Source: Oscillospiraceae bacterium
GTDB lineage: Bacteria; Bacillota; Clostridia; Oscillospirales; Ruminococcaceae
Direction of reading: 5' to 3'
DNA length: 12,268 nucleotides
Assembly: GCA_017483405.1 (NCBI GenBank)
Contig: JAFUWP010000325.1
Span: forward strand, 1-12,268
Shown: positions 1 through 7,500 of the stretch, in pieces
Numbering within the stretch: the stretch's first letter is position 1
Layout: each line of letters begins with the position of its first letter
Notes under the pieces: generated by a model
Databases searched by the model: none
Told to the model about the DNA's origin: nothing
The model's input: the letters and a program-made list of their open reading frames with translations, nothing else
Program-made: the position numbers and the translations under genes

Positions 1-1272
1 GATACCGTCAATATAATGACCATCAGCATTGATTTCTTCTACCATCTTGATGATAGCATCTGTTTTCTGAGGCATGTATTCGTTGAAGTCGTTATAATAG
101 AGCTTTGTGCCTTCCGGAGCGTATTTCTTTGCGAACTCGAAAGCAGGTTTAATGAAGGAGTTATCGCCGAAAATCTGCACCCACGGAGATTTTGCAGAAC
201 CTTCTTCTTGAGAGCCAGGGTCACGGGCGACACCGCCGTCAAGCCAGCATTCGTTAACGACATCCCATGCATAGAAATCTACATCCGGATATTCTTCCTT
301 GACAGCATCGAAGACATTCTTGATGTAGTTTTCCATACGGGCGAGCATTTTTTCTTTGGAAACCCAGTCGCCGCTTTCGTCATAGTTTTCCTTGAAGAAC
401 CATGTAGGTGTCTGCTGATGCCATACCAGAACATGGCCTCTTACGGGAATGTTGTTATCTCTTGCGAAGTTCAGGATAGAACGCGCACTTGCAAGGCTTA
501 CCTGCGGATTTTCATCATCACCGGATTCCGCGAGCGCAAGGCAGGCATTTTTATCTAAGATAGCATCGGGCTTGAGTTCGTTTCCGGCGGTGATGCTGTT
601 GAAGTGTTTCAGAATCAGTTCTTTTGTGGATGCCGGCGCGAGTTCCTTTGTGGTAACGGCTGTACCGATTTTGAAGTAATCAGCATAAGCATCTTTCAGA
701 GAAACAATATCTTTCTGCGGATGATATACCGGAGCGGTTTTGAGTGTGAAATCATCAATATAGATATTATCAGAACCGCCTTCAAAATAGACATAGACAT
801 CCGTCATGTCATCCGTGAAGCTGACTTTCAGGTCAGTGACTTCCTGCCAGCCGTTGCCGTTGAGGCTGGCCAGATTTTCATAATGCTGTTCACCGCCTTG
901 GTCGGTATACTGAAAGCTGACAGTGACACTGGTATACCACTGACCCATGACCTGTGCGCTGACCAGATAAGCTGTACCGGCTTCGCACTTGTCATCGAGG
1001 CGGAAAGCTGGGCCGTTCCATGATTTGGAGCGTTCGCCGGCGCAAAGGGATTTTGTACCGCTGACAGCATTGTCTTCACTTGCGGTGATGACAGTCGTAT
1101 CAGTTGTGCCTCTGTTTGTCCATGCAGAAACGTCACCATCTTCAAAGTCAGAAGAATAGATAATAGTCGTATCGGCATCTTCTGCGCTGACTGCCATGTA
1201 CGGAACTGCGGATGTCACACAGCTGAGTGCCAGCAGTCCGGAAAGCACTCTTTTTTTCATATTTTTTTTCAT
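1..1272 (-). CDS. Secreted endo-1,4-beta-xylanase, CBM22 module plus GH10 catalytic domain (3' end beyond window)
   Basis: Hydrolyses internal beta-1,4 bonds of xylan outside the cell. The 424 codons present begin with a Sec signal peptide (two Lys clusters, hydrophobic core, likely cleavage after AVSA near residue 30). Residues about 37-180 look like a CBM22 xylan-binding module (SDFEDGDVSAWTNRG at the start, WNGPAF, closing YIDDFTL). GH10 begins near residue 190: YFKIGTAV, FNSITAGNELKPDA, RGHVLVWHQQTPTWF and WDVVNE, whose Glu341 is the expected acid/base. The frame is still open at IDGI, so the nucleophile Glu and any C-terminal dockerin are outside the window. The start at 1272 was chosen because AGGAGG lies 6 bases upstream; a second in-frame ATG at 1260 would be 18 bases away. 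It is transcribed divergently from ddh. Family assignment is secure; the exact CBM class is a little less so. Confidence 0.93.
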   Translation of the reverse strand, partial: MKKNMKKRVLSGLLALSCVTSAVPYMAVSAEDADTTIIYSSDFEDGDVSAWTNRGTTDTTVITASEDNAVSGTKSLCAGERSKSWNGPAFRLDDKCEAGTAYLVSAQVMGQWYTSVTVSFQYTDQGGEQHYENLASLNGNGWQEVTDLKVSFTDDMTDVYVYFEGGSDNIYIDDFTLKTAPVYHPQKDIVSLKDAYADYFKIGTAVTTKELAPASTKELILKHFNSITAGNELKPDAILDKNACLALAESGDDENPQVSLASARSILNFARDNNIPVRGHVLVWHQQTPTWFFKENYDESGDWVSKEKMLARMENYIKNVFDAVKEEYPDVDFYAWDVVNECWLDGGVARDPGSQEEGSAKSPWVQIFGDNSFIKPAFEFAKKYAPEGTKLYYNDFNEYMPQKTDAIIKMVEEINADGHYIDGI

Positions 1273-1294
1273 ACTTTTCCTCCTGATATAAATA

Positions 1295-1307
1295 GAAAAC
1301 TGTTTAC
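1295..1307. promoter_or_regulatory. Candidate operator at the left xylanase transcription start
   Basis: GAAAAC-T-GTTTAC is a 13-base inverted repeat with one arm mismatch, lying at the predicted start of transcription. The plus strand shows GAAAACTGTTTACG; the second xylanase has a similar GAAATCGTTTACG just after its own predicted start. The position suits a repressor of the LacI/CcpA kind, but the sequence is not a clean match to a known operator. This is inference from position and symmetry only. Confidence 0.3.
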
Positions 1308-1313
1308 GTTTTT

Positions 1314-1343
1314 ATTTTAGCACATTTTGATGCAATTTGTCAA
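1314..1343 (-). promoter_or_regulatory. Promoter of the left xylanase gene
   Basis: On the minus strand, TTGACA (1343-1338) is followed after 18 bases by TAAAAT (1319-1314), a good sigma-A type promoter. Transcription would begin near 1307, giving a leader of roughly 35 bases before the ATG at 1272. No other promoter-like pair is as good upstream of this gene. Confidence 0.65.
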
Positions 1344-1547
1344 TAGTTTATCAAAAAAATACAAAAAGTATATATAAAAAATCAGAACCATCCGGCAGGG
1401 CAGGGGCATGTAAACAGGAGATACTTTTTTTATTATCTGTCCGTGTATCAAAAACAAATGTATTTGTACAATCTACAGAATAATTTTAACAAAAATCCGC
1501 ATCTGACTTTATTTTTTTAAAAATCTTAATAAATATAAACTTTTTTC
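1344..1547. other. AT-rich spacer between divergent xylanase and ddh promoters
   Basis: This stretch holds no credible open reading frame or RNA gene. It is AT-rich apart from a short GC-richer patch near 1387-1410 (ACCATCCGGCAG and following), which resembles one arm of the hairpin at 11330-11362 but has no pairing arm here. A small inverted repeat, ACAAAT-GT-ATTTGT, lies at 1454-1467 with no evident partner gene. Confidence 0.5.
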
Positions 1548-1576
1548 TTTACAAAATTCAAAAACTATGCTATAAT
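1548..1576 (+). promoter_or_regulatory. ddh promoter, near consensus
   Basis: TTTACA (1548-1553), a 17-base spacer and a perfect TATAAT (1571-1576) form a strong housekeeping promoter. Transcription would start near 1583, leaving a leader of about 34 bases that carries GGAGG at 1604-1608. There is no room for a riboswitch, so the gene looks constitutively expressed or controlled only at the promoter. Confidence 0.8.
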
Positions 1577-1616
1577 ATTCTGGTAAACTTAAATAAAGAA
1601 AGCGGAGGTTTTCCCA

Positions 1617-2606
1617 ATGAGCAAAATCAGAATTGCAATTGCCGGTTACGGCAATCTCGGAAAAGGTGTAGAATTAGCCATCAGACAGAATCCGGATACT
1701 GAACTTGTAGGCGTTTTTACAAGACGTGCTCCCGAATCTGTAAAACTTCTGACAGAAGGCATTCCTGTGTATAAGCTGGAAGATGCCAAGAACTATCAGG
1801 ATAAAGTCGATGTGCTGATTATCTGCGGCGGCAGTGCTACTGACCTGCCTGTGCAGACTCCGGAACTGGCTAAGTATTTCAACGTGATTGACAGTTTCGA
1901 TACTCATGCAAGAATTCCGGAACATTTCGCCAATGTAGATAAGGTGGCCAGAGAAAATAATCATCTTGCAATGATTTCTCTGGGCTGGGACCCAGGTCTG
2001 TTCTCCCTGAACAGAGTCTATGCAGAATCTATCCTGTCCAACGGCAAGACATATACTTTCTGGGGCAAGGGCGTGAGTCAGGGTCATTCCGATGCCATCA
2101 GACGCGTAGAAGGCGTGAAGAAAGGCATTCAGTATACCTGCCCGATTGAAAGTGCTATCGAAGCCGTCAGAAACGGCTCTCAGCCGGAACTGACTACCCG
2201 CGAAAAGCATGAGCGCGTTTGCTATGTTGTCGCTGAAGAAGGCGCAGACAAGGCTAAAATCGAATCTGAAATCAAAAATATGAAAAACTATTTTGATGAA
2301 TATAATACGACTGTAAATTTCATCAGCGAAGAAGAATTCAATCAGAATCATAATACACTGCCTCACGGCGGATTCGTTATCCGTTCCGGCAAGACCGGTG
2401 ACGGCGAACAGACAAATCAGACGATTGAATATTCTCTGAAACTGGGTTCAAATCCGGAATTCACTGCATCTGTTCTGGTAGCTTATGCAAGAGCACTCAG
2501 CAGACTCAAGGCAGAAGGCGCAACCGGATGCAAGACTGCATTCGATGTTGCTCCTGCGTATCTGTCCCCCCTGTCTCCGGAAGAACTCCGCGCAAAGATG
2601 CTTTAA
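1617..2606 (+). CDS. ddh: meso-Diaminopimelate D-dehydrogenase
   Basis: Cytoplasmic NADPH-dependent enzyme (EC 1.4.1.16) that aminates L-2-amino-6-oxopimelate (tetrahydrodipicolinate) in one step to meso-diaminopimelate, bypassing the succinylase, acetylase and aminotransferase routes and feeding peptidoglycan and lysine synthesis. The 329 residues are close to the roughly 320 of the Corynebacterium enzyme. Visible landmarks are the dinucleotide-binding GYGNLG at residues 10-15 with FTRR at 34-37, the CGGSATDLPVQTPE stretch at 70-83, IDSFDTH at 91-97, SLGWDPG at 121-127, FWGKGVSQGHSDA at 148-160 lining the substrate pocket, LPHGGFVIR at 248-256 and a C-terminal NPEFTASVLVAYARA. GGAGG lies 8 bases before the ATG. 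It is monocistronic, with its own promoter and terminator, and nothing looks disrupted. Confidence 0.97.
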   Translation: MSKIRIAIAGYGNLGKGVELAIRQNPDTELVGVFTRRAPESVKLLTEGIPVYKLEDAKNYQDKVDVLIICGGSATDLPVQTPELAKYFNVIDSFDTHARIPEHFANVDKVARENNHLAMISLGWDPGLFSLNRVYAESILSNGKTYTFWGKGVSQGHSDAIRRVEGVKKGIQYTCPIESAIEAVRNGSQPELTTREKHERVCYVVAEEGADKAKIESEIKNMKNYFDEYNTTVNFISEEEFNQNHNTLPHGGFVIRSGKTGDGEQTNQTIEYSLKLGSNPEFTASVLVAYARALSRLKAEGATGCKTAFDVAPAYLSPLSPEELRAKML

Positions 2607-2629
2607 TTTTCTTAACAAATCAGATACAG

Positions 2630-2657
2630 AAAATCCGGCAGAAATGCCGGATTTTTT
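2630..2657. terminator. Rho-independent terminator between convergent ddh and the dockerin gene
   Basis: An 11-bp perfect stem AAAATCCGGCA/TGCCGGATTTT (2630-2640 with 2645-2655) closes on a GAAA tetraloop and runs into a T tract on the plus strand. It starts 24 bases after the ddh stop. On the minus strand a shorter TTTTC run follows the same hairpin, so it probably also ends the opposing transcript, whose stop codon is at 2659. Confidence 0.9.
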
Positions 2658-2658
2658 G

Positions 2659-3756
2659 TCATGCCGTCAGGGAGGAAATCAGCCCGACAATATATTTCAT
2701 GATTGTGAGGGCTTCTTCAGAATCGGGTTTGCCGTTGCCGTTGAAATCAATTGCTTTGAGCTGTTCTTCGGTGAGCGTAGCTTTTCCAAGAATCGCTTGA
2801 TTTATCGTGATGACATCCAGAATATCAACAGAACCATCACCGGTGGCATCTCCGGCAAGCAGAGGCTTGCTGTAGCTCTGACTGGTATCGGGCAGAGCGA
2901 AGGAATAAAGTGTTCCGTAAGGTTCATGCATATAGAAGGAAACTTCCTGACCGTCAACTTCTGTCGTATATAAGCCTTTGGATTCATCAAATTCATGCAG
3001 TTCAGAATCAGAATACAGAAACAGTCCGTAAGTTACATCGACATGATACCAGTTTCCCTCTAAATGAATCACATTCCATGCATGATTCAGGGAAATTTCC
3101 GTCATGACCTCAATGCCCGATGCGTTACATAACAGCTCATATAATTTGGAATATCCGGCGCAGACGGTTTTATGCTCCAGCAGTGCCGATGCTATCGACT
3201 GGTCAATGTTATTTTCCCCGTAGCCGAATACAATATCCTGCCGGAGCTGTTTCATGAGATATTCCGCTTTTTCATAATCAGAATCATAATCCGCTATCTG
3301 ATTCAGATATTCCTGTTCGAGCGAAATTAACTGCTGTTTGGTTTCCTGACGGGCTTCACCGTCCTGATACTGCGGATAAAGCTTCATCGTATAGGTTATT
3401 GAACGCCCTGTAGAACTGATTTCATATTCCGGCGTAATCCAGAAGAATTCCGGATGGTCGAATACAAATACAGTCGCAAGGGAAACAATTTCGGAAGAAG
3501 TCAGCTTTCTGGTCGTGACTGACGGAATCGTTTCGTAAGTTTCCGAAGATGCATCCACCTGACGGCACGATTCCAAAAGCTGATTATATACATCTTTCTG
3601 GTTATCGGAAAGTGCATCATAAACATAAGAACAGTTCGTATTGAAGGTAACTTCTTCTGCACTGGCGGAAATCATCATCTGGGACGGAACAGCAATTTCC
3701 GTCAGCGGTGCGGATAAGCATACCAAGCCTATCAGCAGGGCAAACATTTTTTTCAT
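2659..3756 (-). CDS. Secreted transglutaminase-like protein with C-terminal type I dockerin
   Basis: Sec signal peptide at residues 1-33 (MKKMFALLIGLV, likely cut after ASA). A transglutaminase-like papain fold occupies about 140-245, with Cys199 in TVCAGYSK, His225 in NHAWNV and Asp240 in WYHVDVT forming the expected triad. The upstream HPEFFWI (101-107) and DYEKAEYL recur in the two plus-strand paralogues of this window. Residues 302-361 form a dockerin: two calcium loops, DATGDGSVDILD and DFNGNGKPDSEE, each followed by a helix. The protein is therefore expected to dock onto a cellulosome scaffoldin. Its chemistry is unknown: such folds may be proteases, amidases or crosslinkers. Possible starts are GTG 3765, ATG 3762 and ATG 3756; the last was chosen because GGAG (3770-3767) is then 10 bases upstream, the others being too close. 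Confidence 0.88.
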   Translation of the reverse strand: MKKMFALLIGLVCLSAPLTEIAVPSQMMISASAEEVTFNTNCSYVYDALSDNQKDVYNQLLESCRQVDASSETYETIPSVTTRKLTSSEIVSLATVFVFDHPEFFWITPEYEISSTGRSITYTMKLYPQYQDGEARQETKQQLISLEQEYLNQIADYDSDYEKAEYLMKQLRQDIVFGYGENNIDQSIASALLEHKTVCAGYSKLYELLCNASGIEVMTEISLNHAWNVIHLEGNWYHVDVTYGLFLYSDSELHEFDESKGLYTTEVDGQEVSFYMHEPYGTLYSFALPDTSQSYSKPLLAGDATGDGSVDILDVITINQAILGKATLTEEQLKAIDFNGNGKPDSEEALTIMKYIVGLISSLTA

Positions 3757-3786
3757 AAGCATCACGCTCCGTTTTTTATTTTCTTA

Positions 3787-3815
3787 ATCATAGCACAAAT
3801 TTCAGAAAAATGCAA
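3787..3815 (-). promoter_or_regulatory. Promoter of the dockerin gene
   Basis: Reading the minus strand, TTGCAT (3815-3810) is separated by 17 bases from TATGAT (3792-3787), a fair sigma-A promoter with a start near 3780. No equally good promoter was seen for the divergent sigma gene, which would suit an autoregulated, alternative-sigma promoter, but that is speculation. Confidence 0.55.
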
Positions 3816-3842
3816 GCAATTGATTTCCTTTCCGTACTTAAT

Positions 3843-4045
3843 AGACAGAACACCGAAAGGAGGCATCCCGTTATGAAAGATTCTGAAACGGCTGTACTAT
3901 ATTTTTCACATCCTGAATCTGCACTTGCTGAAAATCGGGAACAGCGCAGTCAGAACCCAGAAAGGAGGAATTCCGTCATGAAAGATTCTGAAATTGTCGC
4001 GTTATATCTCTCACGTTCTGAATCTGCCCTTACCGAAAGCCGTAA
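3843..4045 (+). repeat. Imperfect 105-base tandem duplication of a ribosome binding site and sigma N-terminus
   Basis: Copy 1 begins at 3843 and copy 2 at 3948. Each holds AGAAC, then AAAGGAGG (GGAGG at 3859-3863 and 3964-3968), a 9-base spacer and an ATG (3873 and 3978) opening MKDSE, followed by related residues (VLYFSHPESALAENR versus ALYLSRSESALTESR). The period is 105 bases, or 35 codons, so the copies are in frame and translation from the upstream ATG would add a 35-residue extension. Copy 2 continues into the conserved sigma region 2, so it is the ancestral start. The copies have diverged, so the duplication is not recent. Confidence 0.85.
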
Positions 4046-4528
4046 CCATTACGGCAGACTGATTCAGCATATCATCCGGAATATTATCAGAAATCCAGAA
4101 GATGCCGAAGAATGCGAAAATGATACTTATCTTTCTGCATGGCAGTCGATTCCCCCGAATCAGCCCAAAAGCCTAAAAGCCTATCTTGCTGTTATCGCCA
4201 GAATACCGCCTGCCGGAAATGGGAATATCTCAACGCGGAAAAACGCAATCCGGAAATGCAGATTTCTCTTGATGAACTCGGTGACAGCATCGCAGATGAT
4301 TCCGGTCAGGAGTTCTCGGATGATGCGCTGAAAGAAGTTATCAATCAGTTTCTGGAAACGCTCAAAAAAGACCAGAGAAAAGTATTCTTGCTGAAATACT
4401 GGCAGTACTGTTCTGTACAGGAAATCAGTCAGAAAACAGGATTCAGCAAATCCAAAGTCGAGAGCATGTTGTTCCGGACGAGAAACAAGCTCCGGAAATA
4501 TCTACAGGAAAGGGGTTTTACATCATGA
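3978..4528 (+). pseudogene. Sigma-70-family RNA polymerase sigma factor, reading frame broken by a one-base deletion
   Basis: Region 2 is seen at residues about 15-75 (NPEDAEECENDTYLSAW, then SLKAYLAVIAR) in the frame starting at ATG 3978. Continuation is in another frame: NTACRKWEYLNAEKRN, a linker, then region 4 with FLETLKKDQRKVFLLKYW and the helix-turn-helix SVQEISQKTGFSKSKVES. Restoring one A in the GAAT at 4201-4204 rejoins both halves into a 183-residue protein, the usual length for this small sigma group. Without it the first frame stops at 4331. The stop at 4526-4528 overlaps the next ATG by four bases (ATGA), so the sigma gene is translationally coupled to its anti-sigma-like partner. 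Codon use stays normal on both sides, so the break is either very recent or an assembly error. An in-frame upstream start at 3873 would extend it to 218 residues. Confidence 0.85.
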
Positions 4529-7500
4529 AAAAAGAAGATATTCAGAGAATGATGTCTCAGGTGGATGAGAAATATATTTCCGAACTGACCGAAGCAGAAT
4601 TCCCTTCTGATGTGGAATATGCCGATGAAGTTTCCGGCGAAGTCGAAGTCGTTAAGCATATCTCCCACTGGAGAAACTGGGCTGCTGCCGCTGCTGCACT
4701 GATTGTCTGCGTGGGGCTGGGTGCGGTTCTGATTCGTCCGGCAATGCAGCGTTCACAGTTTGAAGTTGCCGATTCTGCCGGATGCTATGACTTTATCGAC
4801 AGTTTAACAGAGGAAGAACTTGACAAGTATTTCCTGAATGAGATTGAAAATCTCCCGGATTTTCCCCTGACGGGAATTTCAGATTCTTTGCCGAAAGAAA
4901 TCACAAATCCTGTTATCGGAAAAAATATGTTTGATGATATGAATATTCGATTTTCTGAAATGCATGACTATGCAGAAATCAGTACTGTCAAGCCGGGAAC
5001 GTGTGCAGTGATTGCCCGTGTATGGGATAATGCTCCGGAACTGGATTTCAGTCAGGCAGAAGCTTATCATATTGATGAATATGATGTTGATTTCTATGGT
5101 GCTTATTTTCAGGCAGTCAGCGAGCCGATGCCCGCCAGTCAGAGTTTTTTCAGCTATCACGGCAAACTGTACAATCTTTATACAGATACCCTCAGCAAGA
5201 AAGAGACTATCCGGCTTGTCTATGAAATCTTAGATTCTGATTTTTCTGCCAAAAAACTCTGGCTTGAATACGGCATGTCGGACGAAGATTTTATTCCGTA
5301 TTTCACCTATGCAAAACCGGACGTTTCCAATCTGGATTGTTATGATGAAACAGTTCTGTCTGAACAGTACGGCGATGCTTATGAAAACAGTGTGGATAAT
5401 ATTGCTCCTCCGGTCGCTGAAAAATATTTCGATAAAGCAGAACAGCTGTTCTTAAACAACAGTGCAGACAAATCCGCAAAATTCCACATGGGAAACAATG
5501 AGCATACACTTCTGCTTTCGATTTATGACAATCCTCAGATTGATATGAATACATTTACAACACTCAATCCCTATCATCTTGATGATTATGATATTGACTT
5601 TTACGGACTTTATAAAGTGCAGGACGGCAACCCGATTCAAAATTCTACAATGGGAATTTTCCAGTATCATGATAAATTATATATCCTGAATGTCACAAAT
5701 TTCACACGGCAGGAAACAATGAAACTTGTTTATGAAATTCTGGATTCTGATATTTCTGCCGAAAGTCTGTATCAGCAGTACTGCGGTGATATTGTTCATA
5801 TGGAAGATTCACGCATTACCACTCTGGAAGATGCCAATCAGCTCGAATTCTGCAAGGGCATGATTCCTCAGCTTGATGTACTCGCCGGCGAAAACGAACA
5901 AATCAACGGCAGAAATCTCGGTGCGGACGGCGAATATGTTTACGATAACCTCTATGATGACAGTGATTTGCATCTTAAAAAAGATACTATCCTCTATGCG
6001 ACGGAACTAAACAGCGAACAGCTTTCCTACACCTACAGCAATGCGGAATGCTATCTGCATATCACATATACTTCCTTCCTGCCAGATAATGCACATCTTG
6101 CGGAACATTACAGTCCGAAAATCACACTGAACGAACCGTTCAGCACGCTTGCTGAAAATCAGGACGAAAATTCCAGATTACGGAACTGGGATTTCTGGCT
6201 TGATTTAGGCTCATGCTATGTGAATCTTAACGGACTCTGCTCCATGAATCAGGAAGATGCATTTATCAACGGACTGAATAACATCATTGTGAATCTGAAA
6301 AATGAAGCAGAAACTAAAAATTTCTCTCTTTATGAAGCGAATATGCTTGATTTCTGCCGGAATCTTGTTCCGCAGATGACGGAAGTCAGTGATATGCAAT
6401 TAGCTGTATGCAATCGGGAAGAAGATGCAGTCCGTATCAGCTACGACAATGATGAAACAAATAAAATTTTCAATATCACTTATCATAATGCTCCGGCTGA
6501 CTTAATGGATTTTGCCGTTCCGGTGCTGACTCCTGACCAGCTTACCGAAGAAGAAATTTCAAAACCTGAAATTACTTACGGTTTTGCAGTAACATGTCAG
6601 AAGTGTACAATTGTAATGAATTTCAGCGGATGTGAAAAATCAGAATTAATGCCTTATCTGACGGAACTCAAAAATCTGATTGAAAAATATGATTCTGAAA
6701 ATACAGATTTACAGGAATTCAGTCAGAATACATCTTATCCGTGGCACGGACTTGTTCCGGAATTGCAGAAAATCGGCAGTCTGGAATTTGAAAGCATTGA
6801 AACTCCTTATGTAAACATGTTACCCACGGCTGACAGCAACGCACAAGGCAATAAAGCTTATTATGACTATGTTGTGTATTACCGTGACCCGAACGTGGAG
6901 GGACATGAACTGAATATATACTATACTCCCGATGATAGTCAGTATGTATTTACAACTGCGGACGCATCACTCGGTGCTTTGCAGGAAGTTCCGCTTTATG
7001 GCGGTGACGGTTCGGAAAGAGCGTTTGAACTCCATACAGGAACATTCGGCATTTATATTAATGCTGTCGGCTGTACGCAGGAAGAAATTGACCTCTATCT
7101 GAATGAAACGGAAACTCTTTTAGATAAAAATTATCATGCATCCGGTGCGATTCTGGAATATCTGAATCAGCAGGAAGATTTTAAAGATTGCATTCCGGAA
7201 ATTTCAAGCTATAACAATTTTGATTTCCAGTATGCTGTCACCAATCTGACACTTGACGAAAATGCCCCGACAATTGAACTGTTCTATCAGGATAAGGAAA
7301 GAAACAGTTCTTTCTCATGCGTGTTTATGAAAAACCGCGATACTACATCCGTCAAAGATACGGATATTGACACACTCACAGATAAATGGATTACAGAAAA
7401 TATCGTCAATCAATTAGACGAAGTGCCTGTGATGATGATTGATTGTCACGACTATTATATCCGTTTTTCCGCGAAAAACTGCTCTCCGGAAGATGCAGGA

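Noticed and set aside
16..1023. Plus-strand open frames opposite the left xylanase
   Set aside because: The minus strand encodes a clear CBM22-GH10 protein; the plus-strand products resemble nothing and lack start signals.
1387..1410. GC-richer patch resembling an arm of the 11330 hairpin
   Set aside because: Only about 12 bases are shared and no pairing arm exists here, so a repeat family or terminator cannot be supported.
1454..1467. ACAAAT-GT-ATTTGT inverted repeat between xylanase and ddh
   Set aside because: It is short, AT-only in the arms apart from one pair, and not placed at either promoter; chance is likely.
1674..2366. Long minus-strand open frame opposite ddh
   Set aside because: It lies entirely antisense to a well-conserved enzyme gene, with no ribosome binding site or recognisable domain.
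3810..3872. Start of the sigma gene at ATG 3810
   Set aside because: No ribosome binding site precedes it, the residues before 3873 match nothing in the family, and it sits on the divergent promoter's -35 box.
4195..4210. Programmed ribosomal frameshift in the sigma gene
   Set aside because: No slippery heptamer, internal Shine-Dalgarno or following hairpin is visible at AGAATACC; a simple base loss is more likely.
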